Source: Spongilla lacustris (lineage: Eukaryota > Porifera > Demospongiae > Spongillida > Spongillidae). From it: a DNA stretch of 64,000 nt. Positions 37,855-50,264 of this stretch are shown one piece after another (position 1 is the first letter of the stretch; each line of letters opens with the position of its first letter). Where the stretch lies: positions 7,543,188-7,607,187 of the forward strand of contig OX442433.1 in assembly GCA_949361645.1 (NCBI GenBank), read 5' to 3'. Below the pieces are notes generated by a model. The model did no database searches. It was not told where the DNA came from and saw only the letters and a program-made list of their open reading frames with translations. Both the position numbers and the translations under genes were made by a program.

Positions 37855-38215
37855 AACCAGTGATAACCCCAGTAACCAGTGATAACCCCAGTAACCAGTG
37901 ATAACCCCAGTAACCAGTGATAACCCCAGTAACCAGTGATAACCCCAGTAACCAGTGATAACCCCAGTAACCAGTGATAACCCCAGTAACCAGTGATAAC
38001 CCCAGTAACCAGTGATAACTCCAGTAACCAGTGATAACCCCAGTAACCCCAGTAACCAGTAATAACCCCAGTAACCAGTAATAACCCCAGTAACCAGTAA
38101 TAACCCCAGTAACCAGTGATAACTAGTATAACCACCATGCAGTACCAGTAATAACCATCAGTAATAACCATCAGTAATAACCATCAGTAATAACCATCAG
38201 TAATAACCATCAGTA
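37855..38215. repeat. 19 bp minisatellite between two ML genes
   Basis: About 18 copies of AACCAGTGATAACCCCAGT, grading into ACCATCAGTAATA at the right end. It separates convergent ML genes 1 and 2. Confidence 0.94.
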
Positions 38216-38270
38216 ATATACTTTCTGTAGCCAAATATGTACTCCAAAAGATCACATTAACCCTACTGTA

Positions 38271-39103
38271 TTACAGCACCTCTGAACTGATAATTGCACA
38301 CAACAGCTGTGTTCCATTGGTATCCATCATAGTGGTATCAAGGACATAGAAGCCCTGAGATGGGGAGGAGGCATAGCTATGAAGTGTTAATGAAATGGAC
38401 ATGGTGTCTGCTCGCTCACAGATGGAACATGGTCAGGCAATACCACAGAGGAAGAGATGTACAGTACCCCCACATCAATTGGACAGCTTAGGTTTACGTA
38501 TTTGAGCAAAGCGCACAGAGAATATGTTTCCCTGTAGACAGGAATTGTGCCATCAAGCTTAATGTTAACTTCTACCTTGGCTTCCACCAGAACTTCCTCT
38601 GTTGGTCAAAACAAAGCATGTCAGACAGCACTTCAATATGTATGCACATGAACCACACCACTCATATATGCATTCTCACATCGTTTAAAATGCACTTACG
38701 CAACTCTGCCTTCAGAGTGAAGTTAAGGTGTTTTCCCCTAGCTGGTGTATCAGGGGTTATAGCATATGCATCAATTACGACAGGTGTTAGAGATGAATCT
38801 GAGAGGGAGGGACCGTAGGGAGGGGGAGGAGGAACGAAAGGGAGAGGAAAAACATTAACAAAGGACTCGGAATGAGGAAACAAATGTGGAAGAAAAACGA
38901 TGAGGAAGTGAGGAGTGGGATAGGAAGAGAAGGGAGGGTTGAGGTGGGGAGTGAGGCGAGAATTGAGCGGGAAAAGGCGGTTCAATCTACTAGTACAACT
39001 TACTACAAAACAGGACTGTGTTATTTGCTAGTAACTCATTGAAGACTGGGCGACATAAAAGTAACAGAAAAATGGGGGGAAAAACACATGAAAGGTTCCT
39101 CAT
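38271..39103 (-). CDS. ML-domain (NPC2-like) secreted protein 2
   Basis: Minus-strand exons 39103-39004, 38798-38700, 38598-38420 and 38354-38271 give 153 residues. Exon 1 has a hydrophobic leader (IFLLLLC) and ends LFC/N, exactly where gene 1 ends RFC/N. Exon 2 has YAITPDTPARGKHLNFTLKA. Exon 3 has YSLCALLKYVNLSCPIDVG. Exon 4 ends LLCAIISSEVL. The middle of the ML motif is TPDTP rather than PDPP. It sits in the left unit of a roughly 1.26 kb tandem duplication whose right unit carries a truncated copy. Confidence 0.9.
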
Positions 39104-39167
39104 CGTCGTATAAACACGCAGATAAAAATTATGGTATGTTATTTTACGTCTGGGTACGAGACCAAAA

Positions 39168-39248
39168 ATGGCTAGGGAAAGTACTAGCGAGTACTCAAGT
39201 GAGCCGAAGTCTAGCTACACGGCGGCATGCTCATCAACTCTTCGCTGA
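39168..39248 (+). other. Short conserved open frame, copy 1 of 3
   Basis: A 26-codon frame starting MARESTSEYSSEPK. It recurs at 40437-40508 with a 9-base in-frame deletion and at 56723-56803. It may simply reflect recent duplication; no family is recognised. Confidence 0.3.
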
Positions 39249-39757
39249 GCCCGTGAGTGTAGGCCTCTCAGTACTACATAGTTCAGTGTAGGCCTCTCAG
39301 TGTATGGTGCTTGCATGTAGATATATGTACCTACTAGTAGCTACTATCTCTCGGTACTAGTACGTTTGGTGAAGTATGTTTTTGCAACACAATTGAAACC
39401 GTACAACTTAATTGTCCAAAATAGCTGCTCTTGGGCTGTGAAGGCATCTAAGTAAGTAACGGAAACTAGACGCCTTCATAGTCCATTAGTCATGGCCTGT
39501 GAGAGTAGAGCTTTTCGTATTATCTTTGTTTGCTAGTGAATAATTTTAGTTACAATAAATTTTGCTGGTTGATAGTTAAAAATCAATTCCTTTGCTAAAT
39601 AAAACACAGTCTACAATGTGTAGAGTAAACAAAACACGAAGTTATGGTGAGGAACTGCGTGTATCACCCTCCTGGGGTGAAATCCACCCGTAAGAGAAGG
39701 GCCACAATTCAGCACAAATGCCAACAGTTTGAAAATTCAGCCCTATCCTATGTATAT

Positions 39758-40372
39758 ATGTGAGCAAAGCGCACAGAGAATACGTTTCCCTGTAGACAGG
39801 AATTGTGCCACCAAGCTTAATGTTCACTTCTACCTTGGCTTCCACCAGAACTTCTTCTGTTGGTCAAAACAAAGCATATTGGACAGCACTTCAATATGTA
39901 TGCACTTGGCCCACACCACTCGTATGAGTTCTCACATCGTCACTTACGCAACTCTGCCTTCAGAGTGAAGTTAAGGTGTTTTCCCCTAGCTGGTGTATCA
40001 GGGGTTATAGCATATGCATCAATTACAACAGGTGTTAGAAATGAATCTGAGAGGGAGGGACCGGAGGGAGGGGGAGGGGGAAGGAAAGGGGGAGGAAAAC
40101 ATTAACGAAGGACTCGGAATGAGGAAACAACTGTGGAAGAAAACGATGAGGAAGTGAGGGTGGGATAGGAAGAGAAGGGAGGGTTGAGGTGGGAAATACT
40201 AGTATTCTGTATGAGGCGAGAATTGAGCGGGAAAAGGCGGTTCAATCTACTAGTACAACTTACTACAAAACAGGACTGTGTTATTTGCTAGTAACTCATT
40301 GAAGACTGGGTGACATAAAAGTAACAGAAATATGGGGGAAAAAACCCATGAACGTAGAGAAAGGTTCCTCAT
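39758..40372 (-). pseudogene. Truncated copy of ML gene 2
   Basis: Exon 1 (40372-40264, 109 bases, intact leader) and exon 2 (40046-39948) are open and in phase, but exon 3 (from about 39857) is cut at the duplication junction just after YSLCALL. The rest of exon 3 and exon 4 are missing, so half of the fold is lost. A fusion reading into the left unit runs to a stop near 39642 but is not ML-like. Confidence 0.85.
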
Positions 40373-41408
40373 CGTCATATAAATATGCAGATAAAAATTA
40401 TGGTATGTTATTTTACGTCTGGGTACGAGACTGAAAATGGCTAGGGACGAGTACTCAAGTGAGCCGAAGTCTAGCTACATGGCGGCATGCTCATCAACTC
40501 TTCGCTGAGCCCGTGAGTGTAGGCCTCTCAGTACTACATAGTTCAATATAGGCCTCTCAGTGTATGTTGCTTGTATGTAGATATATGTACCTACTAGTAG
40601 TATATAGAAAACTATCTAGTACGTTTGGTGAAGTATGTTTTTGACAGTTGAAACCGTACAACTTAATTGTCCAAAATAGCTGCTCTTGGACTGTGAAGGC
40701 GTCTAACTGTAAGTAAGTGACGGAAACTAGACGCCATTAGTCATGGCGTGTAAGAGTAGAGCTTTTCGTACTATCTTTGTTTGCTAGCGAATAATTTTAG
40801 TTACAATACATTTTGCTGGTTGATAGTTAAAAATCAATTCCTTTGCTAAATAAAACACATGCAGATCACATGTATACAAGTAGAGTAAACAAAACACATT
40901 GACTACAAAGTTATGGTGAGGAACTCTTCTTGGAGTGAATATCCACCCGTAAGAGGAGGGCCACGATTCAGTACCAACTGCACAAATGCGAACAGTTTGA
41001 AAATCCAGCCCTATCCTATGTTTATATGCAAACCCCTTGTAAACATTTAATCATCACCATCACCCCAATATGAGGTGCAAATTGTTCAGGCATCTATAAG
41101 TCATCTCAACAATCAACCATCTAGAGGTATAGAATTCAGAAAATCAACCATGCTGCTGACAATGGAAAACTGCAAAATGAAGATGTAGATGACAAGAAGC
41201 CTAGCATACATGTTTTGATTGTAGGTTCACCTCTTCATCTCACTGCTTACACGTGTCTGTGTCAGCAGCTTGCACTTACCAAAACTAATGAGGTTTGTGA
41301 ATTGTTTTAACACGTGGTTATTAGTCATCCTCCCCCTCTCCCAATCATGTATAATAAAACAAGTCTTGACACAATGTATCAAACAACACCAGTTATTGTC
41401 TCAAGTGC

Positions 41409-42063
41409 CTACAAAGAGAGACTCAGATTAATACAGGCCAGTTCAACACCCTTCTGATCAGTAATCTCTACATTCCCGGTGTACTTTCCCTGTATGGTAA
41501 AAAGGGGGCAGTCAAAACAGATATTTATTGATGATACGTAACGTACACTTGGAGCACTGCTGGGAATGGTCTCTGTAATTGAACTTGTATACGTGCCCGG
41601 GGCCACTGGGCACTTAGTCCCAGCCTGCGCAAGCAGATCACAGAGGGAGTACGACTTGTTCAGTACCGTTATGATGCTGTACTTGACTACAATTTTAACA
41701 GTACCGGCTGTGACTTGCTCGGCTGTGAAAGAAATTAGACCATGAAAAGCGGCTTGATGGTCAACTGACCTACAGAGTGCGACGGTTGCGTTGATGGTGA
41801 GAGGCTGGCCCTTCACAGGTGGATCAGGTTTGATTACAACACTCACGATCTTGGCTGGGTCTCCGGATTTCGCTGATAAACGACAGCACCATGACATCAG
41901 ACAGTACAGTTCGTTAGGAATCCTTACAGCAGTCGCTCCAGATGTCTCCAACGGCCTCAATGGGCGTGGCCTTCTGGAGCTCCATCCAAGGAGCGGTGCG
42001 GGGGCGCGCCTGTACTCCGAGGAGGACGGTAGCTGTTAGACACAGAGCGATCAAAGTGTTCAT
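41409..42063 (-). CDS. ML-domain (NPC2-like) secreted protein A
   Basis: Minus-strand exons 42063-41928, 41872-41774, 41722-41547 and 41489-41409 give 163 residues. Signal peptide MNTLIALCLTATVLLGVQA. WSDC carries the first Cys at the exon 1 end; exon 2 has IKPDPPVKGQPLTINATVAL; exon 3 has SYSLCDLLAQAGTKCPVAPG; exon 4 has GKYTGNVEITDQKGVELACI. It reads most like classical NPC2/PG-PI transfer proteins. A longer unspliced frame runs across exons 2 and 3, but splice sites, phases and the paralogs support four exons. The paralog in copy B is 57744-58398. Confidence 0.93.
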
Positions 42064-42215
42064 TTTGCAGCCGTAAGAATGAGCACAGCAGACAGTTTAT
42101 GCCCTTTATGGACTATTTAATACGTGTCATGTGAACACTGGTAGTACGCGCATGCGCAAAATATACCTCGTCCCCACTATGGTGTGCCGAACAAAGTCAA
42201 AGTCATAAGCACCGC

Positions 42216-43127
42216 GGCCCGTACATATGGAAACGCAATACATTGCAGTGGTACTATCAATGTTCACGTTAGAATGACGTCATACTAAGTGTCTACTTCT
42301 GTTGCTGCTGCAGATGGGCCGGGCCCTCCTAGTATTCTTCCAAATGTCTATCACAGTAAGACAGTAAGTTCACTGTATTCGCGCCATTTGCACTCAAACT
42401 TGCTTTTCCTTGACAATCGTCCTCCGCGAAACATGACTTAATTTTTCATCACATATACCACCTATTGACCTTCGAAACTAACTTTGAAGCCAAGTTCATC
42501 AAGCATCAGGGTACATGTACAACAATTTGCCTGGTGCGGAAGATATTTTTGTGTTTGACGCTATTATATCTTTAAAGCGACAAGACTTCTTTTCTTCAAA
42601 CTAGCACTACGCCACGCTTCACTCATTGAGCGTTCTCACGAGGTATGCTTCGTCGCTTGAACATGCTGCATGTTGCCACGGCAATTGTTCCCAAAATTTC
42701 CCTTCGCTTTGGCATAGTTATTGTGACCAAACGCATTCTAAAGCTTAAGACATATTTTGTGTGAACTAACCAAAAGAGTTAGAAACCATCTCAAAACTTT
42801 AGGGAATCGTGATCTGTCCTATTTTACCATCTGATGTCTTCGTCTTTACCCGATTCTTCAGTATCACTCCAAGAAAGCCCACGTGAACTTAATTATATTC
42901 ATGCGAAACGATGATGGAACACGCGACTCTGTGGCATTGCATTAGATATTGCGTTTCCAATCCCGTTACGTACACTGCAAGTAGACTATGGTTATACACC
43001 ATGTATAACTTTGGTATAAGCGCACATAATCAAATTATGTGCGCTTATACCAAAGTTATACATGGTTTCTTAGTGCGTATAACCATAGTCTACTTGCAGT
43101 GGTAAGGGCTTCAATCTATGGCCCGTA
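42216..43127. mobile_element. Insertion in copy A with 8 bp target duplication
   Basis: GGCCCGTA occurs at 42216-42223 and 43120-43127. Copy B has a single GGCCCGTA at the matching place, an empty site. The 896 bp insert has no clear terminal inverted repeat or coding region, and contains a nested foldback (42973-43101). An 8 bp duplication is typical of hAT elements among others. Confidence 0.8.
42973..43101. mobile_element. Foldback miniature element nested in the insertion
   Basis: Arms of about 55 bases beginning CACTGCAAGTAGACTATGG and ending with the complement; the centre is ATAATCAAATTAT. A GTA flanks both ends and may be the target duplication. Confidence 0.88.
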
Positions 43128-43427
43128 TGAGTATGACCGCTCCTGCCTTGTGCTACTCTGCAATTCAGTAGACGATTTTAGAATGAAATAAACTCAGTTT
43201 AATTGAGAAGTAATTTTACGGATAATCATACTTGAATCGCCGAGCAAATCAGCAATAAGTTTTTTTTTTTTTAATGGCCGGTTACCGCAGCAGACACTGT
43301 AAAGCTGACGAAACCTTAGGCAAAAAGCTGGGTTTGGAACTTTGGGTCTGCCATGGATTCCCGCATGCGATGTAACATTGGCGATTTTTAAAAAGGGTGC
43401 ATACATAAATTGGTGACGTAGAAGGAA

Positions 43428-43545
43428 TTGAGTAAAAAATAAAACAAGGGATTACGGAAATTTCATATAGCAATTTCAGGCAGGTAAATTTGCAAAATAA
43501 TGAAGGTCTGTGTAATTTCCGTAATCCCTTGTTTCTTTACTTTTT
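43428..43545. mobile_element. Foldback element, copy A member
   Basis: Arms AACAAGGGATTACGGAAATT and the complement AATTTCCGTAATCCCTTGTT, flanked by GTAAAAAAT-like sequence. The copy B counterpart is at 59568-59707. Confidence 0.85.
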
Positions 43546-44021
43546 ACATTTTATTTAAACTAACTTTTTTGTTTAAATCTAACCTGAATGTGTGTAGGGA
43601 ACACCATTATGTGATACCATAGAGATGGGGCCTGGTGGGGGTGGGGCCTGGTGGGGATGGCCACTTGTATACTCTTTGAAGAGCACTTCAGTCCACATGA
43701 CAACTGCCCACAAGCTTAGGAGGATCCCACTTTATGGCTTCCACGACTGAGAAAATCTGTGGGCTATTAAAGATTGAAATTTGTGTCAAGCATACTTTCC
43801 CTTACAAAAATACCAACAAGTCGACTTTGGACGCCACCAATTGGCATAGCTGTTGGTCAATTGAATGCTCAAGAGAGGGGGGTGGGGGGTTACGAACTGT
43901 ACCTCAGTATGTTGAGACATTGAATAAATCTCTCCCCAAGATCTTTAGTGATGTGAGGGCACATCTATAGTGTGGCTATATATACCAGCACAAGCAGTGA
44001 AGCAAGGAACCAAGAAGCTGA

Positions 44022-44090
44022 GGACCCCCCCCCCCCCCCCCCAAAATCTTTGCTTATCACTTTGCCCCCCCCCCCCCCCCCCCCCCCTAC
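44022..44090. repeat. Two poly-C tracts
   Basis: Runs of about 20 C each, next to GAATTCCTGGATC, a hAT-like end sequence. Homopolymer lengths are unreliable. Confidence 0.85.
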
Positions 44091-44754
44091 CCCCGTCCTG
44101 AATTCCTGGATCAGATTTTTTTACTGAGGGGTGCTTTATCAACCGTGTGAGTGTGTGCATGCTGTGTGTGAGTGTGTGCATGCTGTGTGTGAGTGTGTGT
44201 GTGTGCATGTATAGACTGCATGTAGGATATTCTGGAAGTCTGTTTTACAAAATGATTCTTATGCACTGAGACTTACTTGTCTAATGAGACTTAGACTTGT
44301 CTAAATGTCATGGAGATATGAGGCAATGATCCATTAGCCACACATTGTACTAATATTGGAGCCAGTATGTTCTACACTTCCATTTTGGCACATGGTGTGT
44401 TTGTGTTTGATTTCTGTTATACTGTTGGCTTATACCACTGGTCGAAAGGCATAGGGTGTTTGCCAAGGAGAATGGCTACATGGCACAGCTAGAGCAGTCC
44501 AGAGCACACTTGGTAGCACACTTGGTAACACAGCTATTTAACACATAATATTGCAGCTTAAAAGGTACAATATAGCAAAGCAATACACACAGATCAGAAG
44601 CATGTTCAGTGGCTAGAAGTTAAGATTCACCTCAACACAACCCAACTCTTTGCCGTTTGGGTCCACTGCAACTCCAAAACCAACGTACTTTCCCTTTAAA
44701 GGAAGATAAATTTATCAGTCATTACAAGAGGCTACAATAGAGTGAGCGTACGCC

Positions 44755-44962
44755 ACCCCCCACATGAGCACACCCCTCCCCCACAGTAGAGAACACACTC
44801 CTCCCCCACAGTAGAGAACACACCCCTCCCCCACAGTAGAGAACACACCCCTCCCCCACAGTAGAGAACACACCCCTCCCCCACAGTAGAGAACACACCC
44901 CTCCCCAGAACACACCCCTCCCCCACAGTAGAGAACACACCCCTCCCTACACACCCCTCCCT
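44755..44962. repeat. Roughly 24-26 bp array in ML gene C intron 3
   Basis: About 8 copies of CCCCTCCCCCACAGTAGAGA plus ACACA. Copy B (61020-61105) has only two or three units, so the array expanded or contracted after duplication. Confidence 0.92.
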
Positions 44963-44993
44963 ACACATCTTTTCCCTCACAAATACACATACA

Positions 44994-45716
44994 CATTTGT
45001 CACAACTTAATAATGAGTGCAACTGTTTAATAACTTGGCTCCATATGAAACCATTTGCTTTGGCATTGGTTCACATTTGGGACCCCTCTAGGTAGCCCAC
45101 ATATTGCATTTATCAATATTTAAATTACATGTAGCAAATTTGTTGTTTATATTTAAAATGATGGTTTTAATCACCATAACAACATATTTAAGGTTGGAAT
45201 TTAATAAACTCTGATGTTTTGATAAGAACTGCTCGTTTGATTTCAATCAACCAACTCACAATGAGTTATTAAAATTTAAAGTCTTATACCCAAATGCTTT
45301 TTCAAGTTGATTTTTTATTGCAATCTAGGCAATGATTGAAATGTGGAGTAAAAATCAAATCTTATCACCGGACACATCTATGCATCATCTTTATTAATTA
45401 AAATCTCAAAACCCCTTCAATTCATTTAAATATCAAGATTTGAATTTTGAATGACTCCTAAATGGAAGTAGTTACAGTTTGCAGCTTTTAGCTAATCTAC
45501 ATTTATATTATTAACTTCTGGTCATTGGTCATTGTATCTTGATTTGGTGGTTTGAATTTCAAATTTATTAATAAATTAGGCAAGTAAAATTTAAAAAATA
45601 AATCTTTAATGACTCAATTAGTTGATTAATTTCAGCTTACAGCTTTTGCTTTAATTTATTATTAAGGCAAGTTGAAATTTCATTTCACCTCCTTTTAGTT
45701 TATTTACATCAGCATT
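44994..45716. other. AT-rich intron of ML gene C across the duplication breakpoint
   Basis: No coding signal. The copy A/B homology stops at 45119; beyond it the sequence is very AT-rich. Confidence 0.6.
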
Positions 45717-46729
45717 TCAGCCCACACATTTATTGTTTGTGGTCAATTTATGAACGATTTCCTTGATTGCATCAATGCTCACCACATGTAATGTACTTAC
45801 AGTTGGAAGATCACCAGGGATTGTCACAGTTCCACCAGCTGTGAATTTGCCAGGTTGGACTGGGCATTCCACTCCAATTTGGGCCAGCAAAAAGCAGAGA
45901 TCAAAGTAGTCACCAAATATCTCAAATCCATTGTATGTGAGATTGACCATAACACTTCCATCATTGACAGTTTCAACTAATGCAAAGGCAAGGAAATGAT
46001 AGTGTCATTAAAGTAGTGACTAGGTCTGATTCCCGTTTCACGAGGCCTTACCACTGTGGTAAAACATGTCAGCTATGAATACTGTAAAAACGAGCCCCTT
46101 ACGCCCGTCAACATTTTCAAGCATCCCGGGGGTACTTTATATTTATATTTCCAACTGACAATAATTTAGTACCGCATCCAAACACAAAAAATATCTACGT
46201 GTGATGGTACCTTGAAATTAAAAAAATCTCCTTTTCAGCGTAAAAGCCATTTGTTTCTTTTTCAAAAATATACGTGTAAATTTTGCCTCTACTGGTGCTA
46301 TCTTTTACCACGTGTAACAAAAACAACTAACTGTTTACTTAGCTTCAATTGGACAGATGTAGATAGGGATGCTAATCAGCCTGCGCTTACCATTTGTTTA
46401 AAAACACGCTAATGCTGTCGCGGACTAAGAAGGCGGGGTAACTATCTCCACCTGTGCGGCGTGCCTAAACATGCCACTAAACAGAGCATGTTATCTGATG
46501 ATCTAACAGATCACCAGCTACACTACTCCTCACACTTGCCCTTTCCGGTCCGCCCCCAACCTCTTGCGCGCGTTAATTGCCATTGAAATTGAAGGGTCTC
46601 ATCGGGTTGGGGTGATGAGTACAGCCGGAATTATTGAATAGGCCTACCACTCGTCGGTCTCCGGCCACGCTTCTGGCACCACGGAACGGAAACCAACTGT
46701 ATCTACTAGTCATACCTGACATTTATGTG

Positions 46730-47010
46730 TGTGTGTGTGTGCCCAGTCCACTGATCAGGTTAGCACAATCTCTTTGCATATGCATGTGTGTGTACGTCTG
46801 TGAAGTGTGTGCAGTGGGAGTGTTTATTTATAAGGGGGTTTTATTCAATTAAATTGATAGTTTTTACCTCTCATCTGTAGAGCAATCCAACTGATCTAAG
46901 TTGATCTCTTTGTACATGCATCTGCACATTAAAAATAAAATAAAATAAAAATGGTTCATGTTGATGTACCCAGCCTCTGTGTGTGTGCGTGCATGTGTGT
47001 GTGTGTGTGT

Positions 47011-47076
<66 letters not shown>

Positions 47077-48785
47077 AAGGAGCTAGAAGTGTGCATAAGG
47101 TACCGTTGAGAGCTCTTTGATATCTTTGTTATTCAGGTCAAACAGTAATCATGAAAGTCTTTAAGAACCAGAACCTAGATGGATTCCTTGTTGAAGGCCA
47201 GTGCTGCAGCCTTTGCTGAAATATTGCAGGCACTAATAACTGGAATTGAGGAGATTTAATCAGTCATGTTGAACACTTGAAGATATCTTTTTTTTCACAT
47301 TACTAGTGATTGGAGTAAATGTGCTCTCAGTTGTTTTATTTTTGTGGATGTTGTTCATTTTTATAAATAAATGAAAAATTCTGATTGTTTAGCTCGCATG
47401 CTTTGTAGCTCCTGGTAGATTTAAAACAAGAGCTTATATCTATGCTTTTATAATGAACATGATGCCTATTAATGAACAGAGCTAGTAAACAAATGCAGAG
47501 AATAACCCACTCATCAATTGAAATGCACACTTAAAAATTTATAACACTTCAAATCCATCGTTTCCTATAACTGCTTCCACCATATCATCTCCTCATTTCC
47601 ATTTTGCAAGTGTCAGCTGTTGGGAATCTTGCAGTGGGGTCATTAAAATGGACTGGGTCATAAGCCCATGGGGCAATTTTCCATCTGGAAGAAAATGTTG
47701 GCAACACGTATGTGCATGTACCTTGACAAGACATACCGTTTGCCTCATTTAAAAACTGATAGCTTGCTCTTCTAAATCTCATTGGAAATCAAGAAGACAA
47801 AAAAATGAATTCCTATACAAGATGGAACTAACCTCTACAAACTTTGCGATATAAACAAAATATCATTTCAATCTGTTTTGGGTAAAGTATGATAGAACAA
47901 TGCACAAAAAATGTTTTTAATCCCTCTATGAATTGATCCATAACTACTTTAACTTTAATTGTCCTGAATTAATGCTCTAATGTACTAGTGATTGCCAATT
48001 GACATCTTGCTATTTGCATTTGCTGCATAATTAGCACCAAACAACTCTCTATCATTTCTTCCAACCATTATCTATTTATGCATGTGCAGGTTAAGTAAAG
48101 ATTTAGCTACTTCATGTACAATACTATGTGAAACATTATTTTACTATCTTCTGTACAATCTCACTTATATTATCAGGAACAGCACAAACATCAACAGCGA
48201 TGTTTGTATTAGAACCTGATGCACAACACTTCAGCAAGAACAGGAAGGTCGCAACATCATCCTTGCACAATTTACATTGCAATGTATACACCTAGATAGC
48301 AAAACTGCCTGCATGCCAGTAAGGACACCTTTAAAATTGTTTGCTTGTGCTTGATTAAGTACGTATGTGGCATGACCTCATACAGTACAGCACAATACAA
48401 TAAAGCTACTTCTGTTTGCTTTCTCCATGGCATCATTGAAAACAAATTTCTGCCTAATTGCAATTTTCATTGGTTCCAAAGAAGATAGATTAGCTTAAAA
48501 CAATTTCATTAACTATACTGATGCATTGAGATAAATGTTTTAACCAAAAAAACAAACACTGATCTAGACATAAATAACAATATGGTGATACCTAATATGT
48601 AAATCAACACTGAGACAAATCTTATAAGTAAATAAAAAGAAGTACTATGAGAACTTCAAATAATGTATGGTATCCTTGTTTGCAGACACAATATCTTTCA
48701 TTATAGATCAATGTCAGAAGAATTCTGAGTTGAAGAAATGATTTTTTTAAGAATTAAGGTCTAATACTGCACCATGGTGTGCGAG
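46730..48785. repeat. Left arm of a giant inverted repeat
   Basis: Pairs in reverse complement with 50265-52120, with many conserved blocks in mirrored order: CCAGTCCACTGATCAGGTTA; the (GT)n tract; GATGGATTCCTTGTTGAAGG; GTAGATTTAAAACAAGAG. The arms have diverged. On its minus strand a fragment around 47585-47782 ends FPTADTCKMEM, faintly like the end of a HECT domain. An extra copy of the 47150-47225 block lies at 48800-48875. Confidence 0.85.
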
Positions 48786-50264
48786 ATCATAATTGGGCAT
48801 CATGAAGGTCTTTAAAAACCAGAACCTAAATGGATTCCTTGTTGAATACCAGTGCTGCAGCCTTTGCTGAAATTGCAGGTGATATACCTTAATTGGAGGC
48901 ACATGATCACTATATGTCCTCTAGAAATTCATGATTCAAAATGCTGCCCACTGATGGCTAAGTGTTGCTTTTGTTGGGCACTAAAGTAATAATTTATTAT
49001 TATTTTCCCCGCCATCTACACTGTTCCATGCATGCAGAACCTGCTCTCACAGAAGAACAGAAGAATAGAATGAGAGAAGGAAAAAGCTATAATAGTTCCA
49101 AATAGTCATTTTGCTAGTGGCACACCTAATATGGTATGGAGACACCACCTTGCATGTCTTCAAAAACTGATGGAATATCAAGTACTAACATCCACCTAGA
49201 AGAATAAAGACAAACTGCTTCTTGCTGGACTGGCTTGAAGAAAAGCTTGTCGAGTTTAATACTTAAAAAATGACACATGAGGAGTTTAAGGAACTTCTTA
49301 TATCATATTTTCCAAAGGTAAAGGATTTGCAAACCACAAAAGGAGTGGATCTGGAACCGTTGAGCATCATGTCATACAACACCAGGCAGAAGTATTGAAA
49401 CAGTAAAGGTACTTATATTGTACCTTTGCAGGGGTACCTTGATTTACTAAATGTATATGAGTCTCCTCACAATGTATAAGCTTTTTAGCAAATCATTGAT
49501 AACTTTAAAAACATGAAATACATACAGTTAGATGATACTTAAGTAATTAAATTGAAATCATAAAGAGAAATAAATTTACTCCATGAATGAGGCCAGAGGA
49601 GCACCATCATCAAATCCCAGCCCACTTCTCCATTTGGTGCGGGATCCTCTAAGACAGAGGCTCACTGCTCGAACCCCTGCAAAAGCAAGACATGATCTGA
49701 TGTAGCTGCTGGCAATAGAATAGGCTTTGTTCCACTTGGAAGACTGAGCAGTGGCCATGTGCTTAATGAAGTGACTAGCCTCTTTGTGAAGTAGTCCATC
49801 CACGTATAAGCTTGATAATATACACCCTGTAAATGTGCATGTATTTATAGATGGATGTTTGTCACACTTTTGGGTAGTTTTCCTGACTAACTAAACATAA
49901 ATATTCTAAGGTCAGCATTAGTATATATGAGTAGCTACATGATTTATGAATCATTGAAAGGAGGGGATGACAAAAGCACCAATGCGATAAATATATGCTT
50001 GCATTATTTCATTTTTGTAATGATGGCATTATTCGACAACTGTAGCACTTATAGCCACGAAAGGAGGCCCTTATTTGTGAACAGTATAGTTAGGCAAAGT
50101 CTATTTATTTACCTTATGATCTTAGGGAGGTGTATTTGAAGAGAAGGTGGATATGTTTTCAGTTGTGATTGATTTGAGCTTTTGACTTAGAAATTTCAAG
50201 AGGACATAATGATTCTGTGCATGTGTGCCTGCAAACAAGGTATATATGTGTAGATGGGCTATGG
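48786..50264. other. Loop of the giant inverted repeat
   Basis: Contains one transposon-like fragment at 49576-49803 and otherwise no recognised gene. Confidence 0.6.
49576..49803 (-). pseudogene. Retroelement-type polyprotein C-terminal fragment
   Basis: A 75-codon open piece with LLHKEASHFIKHMA, SSKWNKAYSIASSYIRSCLA and LCLRGSRTKWRSGLGFDDGA. From memory this pattern (KW, Y, R/LRGSR) occurs near the C-terminus of reverse-transcriptase-bearing transposon proteins of algae and early animals. No RT domain is present here. A profile search would decide. Confidence 0.45.

Larger units (their letters stand above)
38504..41025. repeat. Tandem duplication, two units of about 1.26 kb
   Basis: Unit 1 is about 38504-39761 and unit 2 about 39762-41025. 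Both begin GAGCAAAGCGCACAGAGAAT and both end near CAGCCCTATCCTATG. Differences are scattered substitutions and small indels, so the copies are not brand new. Confidence 0.88.
40403..45119. repeat. Segmental duplication, copy A
   Basis: Direct-orientation homolog of 56689-61263. It carries ML gene A, an insertion at 42224-43119 absent from copy B, a foldback at about 43430-43545, poly-C tracts, and the last exon of ML gene C. Homology ends at TTTATCAATAT, inside intron 3 of ML gene C. Confidence 0.93.
44613..45976 (-). pseudogene. Partial ML-domain gene C (exons 3 and 4 only)
   Basis: Exon 3 (45976-45801, 176 bases) encodes GSVMVNLTYNGFEIFGDYFD, then CFLLAQIGVECPVQPGKF. Exon 4 (44693-44613, 81 bases) encodes GKYVGFGVAVDPNGKELGCV to a TAG. 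Lengths and phases match the other ML genes exactly. No exons 1 or 2 were found up to 46.73 kb, where a 5.4 kb inverted-repeat structure begins, nor in 52.1-53.2 kb. Either the gene lost its 5' half or those exons are too diverged to see. Confidence 0.8.

Noticed and set aside
41409..41960. Single long exon for ML gene A
   Set aside because: Although open, introns at 41873-41927, 41723-41773 and 41490-41546 have proper splice sites, match the phases of all paralogs, and removing them gives a standard ML domain.
47585..47782. HECT ubiquitin ligase fragment in the giant inverted repeat
   Set aside because: Only a short PTADTC-like string resembles the family; too little to call.
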